Origin: a virus
Direction: 5' to 3' (one strand)
Length of the DNA stretch: 26,945 nt
IMG/VR virus record: IMGVR_UViG_3300042516_001420
Span: 1-26,945 of that record
The notes under the pieces were generated by a model. The model saw nothing but the letters and a program-made list of their open reading frames with translations. It did no database searches and was not told where the DNA came from. Positions 8,413 through 16,100 of this stretch are shown here, piece after piece. Numbering within the stretch: position 1 is the first letter of the stretch; every line of letters begins with the position of its first letter. The position numbers were made by a program, and so were the translations under genes.

Positions 8413-8596
8413 CTAACTCTTTGAGCTTAGCTTCAATCTGAGTATCAATTGAATCCCATAATTTCTTCCAAGCATCTTCATCATCAAGTGATGGAGCCAT
8501 TGTTTTTGCACCAGCGTCAAGTCTTAATGACTCATAGTTGCCGAGATTTTTTGTAATCCCTAGTGATGCCCATATTTCTACTTTTTCTTCTGACAT
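8393..8596 (-). CDS. 67-residue conserved-looking phage protein, function unknown
   Basis: The protein begins MSEEKVEIWASLGITKNLGN. It contains the block ITKNLGNYESLRLDAG, which resembles a short motif I recall in small uncharacterised phage proteins. The rest is an acidic helical tail (DDEDAWKKLWDSIDTQIEAKL). A clear ribosome binding site (GAGGT, 5-6 bases before the ATG) and its place between two regulators support expression. No catalytic or metal-binding residues are visible. It could be a small adaptor or inhibitor, but I have no evidence for that. Confidence 0.7.
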   Translation of the reverse strand: MSEEKVEIWASLGITKNLGNYESLRLDAGAKTMAPSLDDEDAWKKLWDSIDTQIEAKLKELDDGNSK

Positions 8597-8603
8597 AATT
8601 ACC

Positions 8604-9038
8604 TCAGAGTTTTAATTTTACTTTCTCTTGAATTGACTTGATTTTTGAATTCAAATCAATGTTTTTGTTTTTAACTGGTCTACCCGGAACTCTATCATTA
8701 AAGAATTCAATCATCTCGTAGATGTCTGATTCTTCATAATATCTCCAATTTTTGTAGCCTCCATACTTTTCACCAAATTTACTTGGCTCAGGTATTAGAT
8801 TTTTTTTCTCATACTTGCGAAGAGTGTCTGTTCTTTTCTCAACAATCTTAGCAACCTCTCCAACAGTGTACAACCGTCTTAGAAGTATTTCTGATTGCTC
8901 ATAGGGAATTACTATTGAATCCCCATTGTCCAATTTTTCAGCAAAGATCTTATTTGAATTCTTGCTAATCTTTTTAATTTTTATAATGGTATCAGAGTAT
9001 CGATAAAATTTATTAAGAACGGGTTTTCTTGTTATCAT
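8604..9038 (-). CDS. MerR-type DNA-binding protein with an extra N-terminal domain
   Basis: In this 144-residue protein, residues about 56-115 form a winged helix-turn-helix of MerR type. YTVGEVAKIVEKRTDTLRKY supplies the helix-turn-helix, and the wing ends in WRYYEESDIYEMIEFF. Before it lies a small lysine-rich beta domain (about 1-54, with IKIKKI and DSIVIPYEQSE) that classical MerR proteins lack, and after it a basic tail. There is no metal-binding cysteine, so it is not a metal sensor. It could be a phage transcription regulator or an excisionase-like architectural protein. The ribosome binding site AAGGTGAT is good, and the start overlaps the zinc ribbon gene by 26 bases. Confidence 0.75.
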   Translation of the reverse strand: MITRKPVLNKFYRYSDTIIKIKKISKNSNKIFAEKLDNGDSIVIPYEQSEILLRRLYTVGEVAKIVEKRTDTLRKYEKKNLIPEPSKFGEKYGGYKNWRYYEESDIYEMIEFFNDRVPGRPVKNKNIDLNSKIKSIQEKVKLKL

Positions 9039-9222
9039 TTACAATCACCTTATCCTGCTTAAGTTTTTCTAAAAACTTATTTAATTTTTCTACCTCAATG
9101 TCCTTACTGTCACTACAAATAACACAAGTAACATCTACATAGTATGTACCATAAGCATAGTATGGATCTCCAATAAATTTAACTCCACCGCAAATAGCAC
9201 ATTTAAGCCTCAGTGTGTTCAT
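9013..9222 (-). CDS. Small zinc-ribbon protein
   Basis: The 69-residue protein carries two CxxC pairs, C8-AI-C11 and C33-VI-C36, spaced as in a zinc ribbon, followed by a charged helix (EVEKLNKFLEKLKQDK). Zinc ribbons of this size usually bind nucleic acid or RNA polymerase; which one applies here cannot be told. I chose the ATG at 9222, six bases after the stop of the preceding gene. A TTG three codons upstream is possible but less likely. It overlaps the MerR-type gene by 26 bases and is probably co-translated with it. Confidence 0.72.
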   Translation of the reverse strand: MNTLRLKCAICGGVKFIGDPYYAYGTYYVDVTCVICSDSKDIEVEKLNKFLEKLKQDKVIVNDNKKTRS

Positions 9223-9227
9223 GTTTA

Positions 9228-10406
9228 TCAATCCAGCCAGCAGATGTATTCAGCAGTTACGATACCCTTCTCTGGATGAACGAACATCAACGGTTGTGAT
9301 GGTCTACCAACAGCAGCAAGGCTTTCCATTGCATATGTATTATTAGATTCTGGACTTCCGGAGATACGACATTGAACAGTGTTGAATGTCATCTTTGTTG
9401 GAGTATGGAAATGACCCAGATAGACATCATCAAAATGTTCTTGAATAGCACCGACTTTCCATCCAAAAATCTTCTTTTGGAATGCATAAAGAGTGGAGAG
9501 ACCATTGAACTGATCTCCATGAATCAACAATGAACTGTAATTACCAATCTTGTCAATTGCATACCAATTTCTTTCACCTCTTCCGTCTGGGATGATGAAC
9601 TTGACTCGTGGTTCATTTTCAAACATCAACTGGATGATGCGATAAAGCATTCTATCACCATTAGTTTCTGGGTCATGGTTTCTTCTTGCACGACCACCAA
9701 TACTTCCATGATTGCCAATAACACCTACGAATGTAACTGTTTCAAAGTTTTCTAGCATTCTCTTAACGAAGTTCTTGATAATTCTTGGACCATTAATTGT
9801 AATTTGTCTATAAAGACCACCGTCAATTAAAAACTCTTGACCGGGAAAAATCATTTCACCTTCAATGATGTCTCCGAGTGCCCAAATTCGAACTTCACGA
9901 ACTGGGTGATCTGCTCTCTGAATTTCTGTTAGTTCAATAATCTTGTCAGCGTACTTGTTAATCCTTTGCTCACAAATCTGAGAGTCATAAGAGATGGTCG
10001 TACCATCTGCTTCCTTTGTAACCTTAGAAAGTTGCCAGTCTGCAATTACAGCAACTGCTACTTCTTCACCCTTCTTCCTCTTATCCTTCTGAGGGGGTTT
10101 TACAGGCACATACTTGTGTTCAACAATATCCTCTTTAACGGCACGATAGATGGCCTCAACCATGACATCTTGCTTTGTTTTTACTTTGTCATATTCTTTA
10201 AGTAGTTTTAGATATGCGGTTTTAACATCTGAATCTGATGATAGATCTGAATCGATATTTGGAACTTCGACCAGACCATTTTCTTTTCTAAACTTACACA
10301 AGCCAAGAGAATCAATTGATTTTCTACAACTTGCATCTGCGTATTTTTGGTTTTGTGTATTTGGTTCAAAGGTTTGATTACAACCTTCTGCTGCACATTT
10401 TTTCAT
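9228..10406 (-). CDS. Calcineurin-like metallophosphoesterase with N-terminal zinc motif
   Basis: The 392-residue protein has the two-metal phosphoesterase motifs: D123-W-Q125, GD(179)IIEG, GNH(233)GS, H296 in LLIHGDQ, and GHFH (H332, H334). In the first motif the usual DxH has become D-W-Q, so one metal ligand is altered. In front sits a small cysteine motif (C4, C9, C27, possibly C37) and a charged linker. Relatives include Mre11/SbcD nucleases and many phage phosphoesterases. A nuclease or phosphatase acting on DNA ends or nucleotides during replication is likely, but the substrate is not proven. It has a strong ribosome binding site, AAAGGAG, which lies inside a small hairpin right before the ATG. 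It is the first gene of the replication side after the HNH gene. Confidence 0.88.
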   Translation of the reverse strand: MKKCAAEGCNQTFEPNTQNQKYADASCRKSIDSLGLCKFRKENGLVEVPNIDSDLSSDSDVKTAYLKLLKEYDKVKTKQDVMVEAIYRAVKEDIVEHKYVPVKPPQKDKRKKGEEVAVAVIADWQLSKVTKEADGTTISYDSQICEQRINKYADKIIELTEIQRADHPVREVRIWALGDIIEGEMIFPGQEFLIDGGLYRQITINGPRIIKNFVKRMLENFETVTFVGVIGNHGSIGGRARRNHDPETNGDRMLYRIIQLMFENEPRVKFIIPDGRGERNWYAIDKIGNYSSLLIHGDQFNGLSTLYAFQKKIFGWKVGAIQEHFDDVYLGHFHTPTKMTFNTVQCRISGSPESNNTYAMESLAAVGRPSQPLMFVHPEKGIVTAEYICWLD

Positions 10407-10425
10407 GGGACTCCTTTACAGTCCC
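10407..10425 (-). promoter_or_regulatory. Hairpin holding the ribosome binding site of the phosphoesterase gene
   Basis: GGGACT pairs perfectly with AGTCCC around the 7-base loop GTAAAGG, directly before the ATG at 10406. The Shine-Dalgarno sequence AAAGGAG spans the loop and the start of the second arm. The hairpin could shield or present the ribosome binding site, or protect the mRNA 5' end. The pairing is seen in the sequence; its function is inference. Confidence 0.45.
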
Positions 10426-10429
10426 GAAT

Positions 10430-10438
10430 ATCATACCA
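10430..10438 (-). promoter_or_regulatory. Candidate extended -10 promoter for the replication operon
   Basis: TGGTATGAT fits an extended -10 element (TGn plus TAnnnT). It lies just after the HNH stop codon, and the predicted transcript start falls within the first bases of the GGGACT hairpin. No convincing -35 is present. The core CTATGGTAT recurs in front of the small gene at 25867. Confidence 0.35.
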
Positions 10439-10446
10439 TAGGATAT

Positions 10447-10893
10447 TTACAAGTTAGGTCTTTTCAACCTGTTTTCTATAGGTTTGTTTTGAGCATAATT
10501 TCTTTTTTTAGTATGAGGCTTTGTGTTCTTAACAGTGTTCCTCATCTTCTCTTTTCTCTCTGCCGATGCCCTATGTCCTTCTTTATGAATTGCACTATGC
10601 TCAGAGTGAGTACATAGAAAAAGATTATCTAATCTATTGTCAGTTTTTATCTCATTAATGTGATGAACAGTTTCCCATGGCTCTAGATAGCGGCCAATGT
10701 ACTCTTCCATCACAATACGATGCTCATATGCATATCCACGAATATTGCGAGGGTGATCAGTTTTTAGAACTCTGACATAGCCTTTATCATCAATGTATTT
10801 TCCACCATTGTAATTTGCACTATCTTCACCGGCAGGTGCGCTATCGGACCATTTAACATCTTGTCTCTGAGATGCTAGCCCTCTTTTAGCCAT
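10447..10893 (-). CDS. HNH endonuclease (probably a homing-type mobile gene)
   Basis: The 148-residue protein has a HNH fold: EHRIVMEEYIGRYL, then the H77-H78-I-N80 pair, N86/N90 in TDNRLDNL, and the closing H96-x-x-H99 and H103. An N-terminal strand pair (GKYIDDKGYVRVL) resembles the DNA-recognition part seen in free-standing phage homing endonucleases. The C-terminal tail is very basic. It cuts DNA and may spread itself between phages. It lies exactly between the structural and replication modules, 3 bases after the preceding stop, with only a weak ribosome binding site (GGCGGGA). A packaging role, known for some HNH genes next to terminases, is unlikely this far from the packaging genes. 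Confidence 0.88.
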   Translation of the reverse strand: MAKRGLASQRQDVKWSDSAPAGEDSANYNGGKYIDDKGYVRVLKTDHPRNIRGYAYEHRIVMEEYIGRYLEPWETVHHINEIKTDNRLDNLFLCTHSEHSAIHKEGHRASAERKEKMRNTVKNTKPHTKKRNYAQNKPIENRLKRPNL

Positions 10894-10896
10894 GGT

Positions 10897-11562
10897 TTAT
10901 GCAATCCCGCCGATGTCCTCAATATAAAATTGCATGCGACCTGACGCTGCAAGAACTGTCCATCCAGATGCAAGGTTTGCATTACCAGTAGGTGGAGTTA
11001 CTCTTTCAAGTTCGGCAATATGACTTTGATTTGTAACTGTATTGCCTCTAAACACATAAGTATATGTGCCTCCTCCAAAAATAATAGGACTCATAAAAGC
11101 TAAACCATTTGATATATTTGTATTTGCAACAAGAGTTCTATAAACTCCAACTTGGGGAGCCAGAACAAATGTTGTAAGGATGTCACCAGTGTTAGCAGTA
11201 TTGCCAGTTCTAAATCTTAGATAATAAACACTGTCTTCACCGCCTCCTTGATCTTGCTGAATAGCTGGTAAAGATAGTGTTAACTTATAGTAACGAGATG
11301 AATCAAGAGTTACTCTATTATCTACACCAACATTGCCAATTGTTTCTTGCTCAAGACCAGCAATCTTTGTTGGAACAAATTTGTTATTACCAGTTGCAAC
11401 AGGGTTAGAGGTAACATCTCTTAATTTTAGAATACCCTTTGGCTTGTCATCATTAACAATTTTAACTTGATCAATGTTGACAGACATCTGATTAAGTCTT
11501 ACGCTAGTTATGGGGGTGGAATCTGTCCAAGAGACAAAGGAGTAATTTGTATAATCAGCCAT
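10897..11562 (-). CDS. Probable tail/virion-associated protein
   Basis: The 221-residue protein begins with the module WTDSTPITSVRLNQMSVNID, of the W-x-D-x-TPI-x-x-x-RLN type often found at the start of phage fibre and decoration proteins. The rest is beta-rich, with threonine, glycine and asparagine repeats and alternating hydrophobic strands (YYKLTLSLP, YYLRFRTGN, TYTYVFRGN, MQFYIEDIGG), suggesting a beta-sandwich. It has no cysteine, signal peptide or enzyme motif. It is the last gene of the structural block, directly after the self-cleaving fibre, so a fibre-associated or receptor-binding role is likely. The ATG has no near ribosome binding site but lies 8 bases after a perfect TATAAT, so the mRNA may be leaderless. 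Confidence 0.65.
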   Translation of the reverse strand: MADYTNYSFVSWTDSTPITSVRLNQMSVNIDQVKIVNDDKPKGILKLRDVTSNPVATGNNKFVPTKIAGLEQETIGNVGVDNRVTLDSSRYYKLTLSLPAIQQDQGGGEDSVYYLRFRTGNTANTGDILTTFVLAPQVGVYRTLVANTNISNGLAFMSPIIFGGGTYTYVFRGNTVTNQSHIAELERVTPPTGNANLASGWTVLAASGRMQFYIEDIGGIA

Positions 11563-11570
11563 ATCTATCT

Positions 11571-11578
11571 ATTATACA
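11571..11578 (-). promoter_or_regulatory. Candidate -10 promoter for a leaderless transcript
   Basis: TGTATAAT contains a perfect -10 hexamer that overlaps the TAA stop of the fibre gene. The ATG of the next gene follows after exactly 8 bases. That spacing would place the transcript start at or next to the ATG, the arrangement seen for leaderless genes in Actinobacteria. No -35 at a good distance is seen. Confidence 0.4.
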
Positions 11579-13101
11579 TCCTCTAGGGTCTGCAATCTAA
11601 CTTCAATACTATCCATTTTACTGGCAAGATCTTGAATTTTTTTATCAATTTCTTTAATTGCTTGAACAACTGGTGCAATTAGCTGAGTGTAGTCTAACAT
11701 CTGGAAGGAATCCGGATCGTTTTTATCTGCCATTGACCACAGATTATAGTCACCTACATCTTCAGAAATTAGAGCCTCTTGAACATTTTGCGCTGTAAAA
11801 CCTGCTCGCAATCTTGAGCCAATATCCCATTCAAATACATCTTCTTCTTGCTCCTCACCTTCTTTTGCCAATCTTGCTTTTATCACTCTTGGCGCAAGAT
11901 TTGTATACTCAATCGGTTGTAGTTTATTTATAAAAGATAAACCTAAAGGTAATTCTTTTTGATTATCTTTAAATCTTCCATCTGAAGCGGTGAAAAAATT
12001 ATAACTAGCGACAAGATTCCAAGCACTAAATGTAGGTGGAGGACCACCTATAGCTCCAGTATTGTTTCCGCCCCTTGGAAAACCACCAGCAAAAAAAACT
12101 ACGTTAGCATCTACAGTTCCATCAGTTATATTAACATAGTTAAGTGCTGCGCTTGTGTCGTCTCTACTTTCAAGCTGTAGTCGCCCACGAGTTCTTTGCT
12201 CCCCAGTAGTGTCAATTCTTTCTGTTGCAAGATATACTATGCCATTCGAGTAAGAAGTGCCCAGCGCACGTCTAGCATCCATATAAATAGCATTTGTCTG
12301 ATACACAACTCGTTCTCGAACAGAAGTATCTGCTAAGTTACCTGTGCCTACAAAGTATCCAGAGTGATACAGTGCGGTTGATCCTATCTCAAACACAGCG
12401 AATGCATTAAGGGAACCGTCATACCATTCATTTCTATAACTAGCATTTGTCAATGTTGTTGTGTAGATATTTGAGCCAGAAACCAACCTTGATCTTAAAA
12501 CTCCACCGGAACTTACTCGAAAAGGCGCAGAAGTAAATGTTGTAGCACCAAGCCACATATTTCCATTGTTATCGACACGGAATGAGCCAGATCCTACTGT
12601 TGCAACGATATCAATCGTGCCAGCCTGGATAGAGCCTCTAATTATAGAGTTATTAAAAACAGACGAACCAGAATGGCTAATTGCCCATCCAGCAGTACCA
12701 GAATCATTAATCACACCGTTTGCATGGAATGTGCCATTAAAAGATCCACTCCTGATAATATTATTAACAAGAACAACATTTGAACTTAATTCATTTGCAC
12801 TTATTGTTCCAGCAACTATTTCTCGTGCAGTAATTGCATTAGCCTGAACACGGATACCTTGGGGATTTAAAACCCTTTCCTCAACTGCACTGACAATAAA
12901 GGACTTAAAACTTCTTATATTATTATCTTCAAAAACCCTTCTTGGAGAATTAGGTGCAGCAACAGGAAAAGGAACAAAATCGAAAATAGAATACTTTTTA
13001 TAATCAATTAGTGATGATGTCAGACCATCATGATTATGACCAACATCTCTTCTAAAAACCACTTGGTTTTCATTGATATTTATTTTTGGGTCAATAGCCA
13101 T
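11572..13101 (-). CDS. Tail fibre with C-terminal S74 self-cleaving chaperone domain
   Basis: The 509-residue protein opens with a GHNHDG motif common in phage fibres. A stretch at about 80-190 (ITAREIVAGTISANEL, then TAGWAI and FNNSIIRGSIQAGTIDI) resembles the C-terminal fibre part of lambda gpJ-like proteins. A beta-rich shaft or receptor-binding region follows (190-360). The C-terminus from 373 is a peptidase S74 intramolecular chaperone domain. It has the SDGRFK signature with S373 and K378, then GFTAQNVQEAL, a DYTQL segment, and a final coiled coil (IKEIDKKIQDLASKM). In this family the domain helps three chains trimerise and then cuts itself off before the serine, here between A372 and S373. 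It probably forms a trimeric tail fibre. The start (TAATG) is coupled to the tail-tip gene and preceded by AAGGAAGGT. Confidence 0.9.
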   Translation of the reverse strand: MAIDPKININENQVVFRRDVGHNHDGLTSSLIDYKKYSIFDFVPFPVAAPNSPRRVFEDNNIRSFKSFIVSAVEERVLNPQGIRVQANAITAREIVAGTISANELSSNVVLVNNIIRSGSFNGTFHANGVINDSGTAGWAISHSGSSVFNNSIIRGSIQAGTIDIVATVGSGSFRVDNNGNMWLGATTFTSAPFRVSSGGVLRSRLVSGSNIYTTTLTNASYRNEWYDGSLNAFAVFEIGSTALYHSGYFVGTGNLADTSVRERVVYQTNAIYMDARRALGTSYSNGIVYLATERIDTTGEQRTRGRLQLESRDDTSAALNYVNITDGTVDANVVFFAGGFPRGGNNTGAIGGPPPTFSAWNLVASYNFFTASDGRFKDNQKELPLGLSFINKLQPIEYTNLAPRVIKARLAKEGEEQEEDVFEWDIGSRLRAGFTAQNVQEALISEDVGDYNLWSMADKNDPDSFQMLDYTQLIAPVVQAIKEIDKKIQDLASKMDSIEVRLQTLEDV

Positions 13102-16100
13102 TAATTTACCTTCCTTAATGTCAAAGATTGAGACAGTGATTCTCCATATGATATATCCTGAGAAACCACCCAGTAGTCATTATTAATTATATCAAGAGAA
13201 TCCAATGAGGATATACGAATTTTATCACCAAGTTGAATCTTTGGCACACACATTGTATTAATGTTTATAATAGGAACAGGGTCAGCCATCTTTTCAATTA
13301 AAAAACTAGCCATTCTTTGGGCATGGTCTGTGCTTGTTATATATTGACTTTCTATTGTTATCTCTTTTAATCCATATTTGCGAATACTGTCAGAGAGGCT
13401 CTCTTTCTGCTCAGTCACCCTCTCTGCCGATTCCGTAACCACAACTGGAACTCCGTAAATACCTGTTCCATATGAAATATTGCTTCGAGGGTCTTCTCCT
13501 TGTATATAAATATGATTGTCGTACCCAATATTCGCAGAAGCTGACAGGATTAATTTTGCGGTGTATGGTGTACTCTCAAATTTAAGAACATTTAAACTAT
13601 CCGGTTCATCATCAATAATCCCTGTTGAGATAGGGGGCAAAATAGAAACTGCTGGTTTCTTATCGTATGTAATTTCATAATATCTAGCCTCCCTAATATG
13701 GGTGTCAACAGGTACTTCATCTAAAATTGGAGTTCCAAACTTTCCTCTTTCAAGATTTAAGAAACTAGATACTGATTTTGAATTGTATTTAACAATTTCA
13801 GTTTGAAGAACACTATTGGCATCTAATTTACTAAAGGCTAAGTACCCAGAGTTTGCAAACACCGGTCTTGTGGTTGTTGAAACAAGCATTCCAGTATCGG
13901 AAGACATCAGTGTTGCCGTAAGGCGAACTGCCCCAAGAGATGACTTGTCTTCAGCAGTCCATAGCTGCTGTGGTTCTGTTGACAATCTTGCTACGGATGC
14001 AACCTTTACAATTACCTTGTTGGCTTGCAATTGAACATTTAAACTTCCATCAATTATGTTTGTAACGTCACTAAATGTATATTGAACATTTGAATGCTGA
14101 TCAATAGATGATTCATAAAATCTGTTGTAATGTTCATAGCGGCCCATGTTTTCTTCATCAATATAAAAACGCCCAAGGTCGGCTAATGATATATTATCTA
14201 TCGCGGCTCTCAAGTGTTGATCCTCTGAATAGAGGAACGGAAACTTAGGGATATATTGAACAGTTGATGCAATATATCTATCCAGTATTTGTTCACTTGA
14301 TAAAGTGGTTTTATATATAATAAATTCATCAATAGACATCTCTCTAGTGACCGCTGGTGCGTTCTCTGTGAAAGCAGTAAAAGAAGCACCACGACCACCG
14401 ATTGTGATATCAGAAGTATTTGTAACTATATTGCCAACAATTTGCTTTTCATTCTCAAGCCTGCCATTCAGGTAGTATGAAAGTGTTTTTGAGCCAGAAT
14501 CATAAGAGACAGCAATATGATGAAAATCTTGTGATGATAAAGCAGTGTTTGATTGAACAAATTCAGATGATGGAGTATCGGTTCTTATTTTGAAGCCATG
14601 AGTGCCACTAGAGACATGAAAAAATTCAAAACCAGATGTAGGGCTGCTATTTGCCCATGATGATAAATACTGCCCATCACCGTTGTATCCACCTTGATTA
14701 AATCTAGCAATGACCTCAAATGAAAAATCTGATTCAGTCAAGGCAATTGATGAATGACTTGGTATTCTTGCATATGCGCCATCAATTAAGAAGATACCCC
14801 TATTCTCAGGATCAGACTGGTAACTCGTAGAATAGTTCAGTTGCGTGTTTGGATCTAGGTAAGCATCGTTCTGATGATGATTCTCTTGAATAGTATTTAT
14901 GGAATAAGTAGATGGGACTACGGATGTGAGATTTCTAGAACCAAGGCCATCTCTTGCAACAATAGGTCTTACATTGTTTTTAGAAAGAAGTGTTTTTACA
15001 TACTGATCAGTAGATACATTATAAATATAAGAATGTAAAGACATTGAAAAGTTAGAATCACCAGGACCATGGAAAAATTCAATTCTTAACTTATAAGGAA
15101 CACCGGCTTGTAAGTTCATATATATTGACTGAATTGAAACAGCTGGACTTTCCATTGTTGACTGACCAACTAGCAAATCATCTATGTATATTCTTGCTCC
15201 TCCATTATTTATGTCAAGAATAATTGCTTGATTTGCATCAGTTACGCTAGGAATATAGTAACCATCCACTACCCCGTTGTAATATTTAGTAAATGTCTCA
15301 GATGTAATATTGCTAGAAAATGTATGATTAACAAGTTTAAGAGCATCATTTTCAGAGCCAATTATCGATGTGGAGAGGACGACATCATCTGGAGCTGAGT
15401 AAAGTTCAACTCCTTTAATTCGATCTTCAAGAGATATAAATTTTTCTAATACATTTGATTTGATTGTTTTATATGTTGATTCAAAACCAGATCTCATACC
15501 CCATAGGCGAATTCTAAGACCGGGCTGAAGAGAGGTTAGATTGCCGTTGTTATCAATTGAGTCCTCACTAAAAGAATATCTGGCAACTGCTCCAAGTTCT
15601 CTTGTTCCACTTGAGTACGGAAGTATCTGTTTATAATCGGCTCTTGGAAAGTTTCTCATCATAAGCAGATGAAGAACTGCATCACCAACTGTTTTGTCCT
15701 CTAACAAGAAACCATTTTCCAATTGCTTCTCTAGAAGGAATTTTGTCCAATCACTCGCATTTATTGAAACCGTCATGTCATTAGAATTTGATGACCATTC
15801 ATCGACATAAAATGTCCCCATTGGTACATATTCATATGGGTCAAATAAAACAGTAGAGCCGACAGCATGCTCTACTGCATCCGTTTCTAAAAGGCCTCTA
15901 CGACTTATTGACAGGGTATTGGTACTGCTCACATGGCTACATAAAACAATTTCTCTATTATCCTTTTCTGGATTAATTATGGCAATAAAATTATTATTAA
16001 CGCCCCCTTCTGGAAAAATTGATGAATCATCAACTGACATTGTTGTTGCAGAGTTGGAAAATGTGCTACGTAATTTTGTTTCCAGAGTCACTGCATTAGT

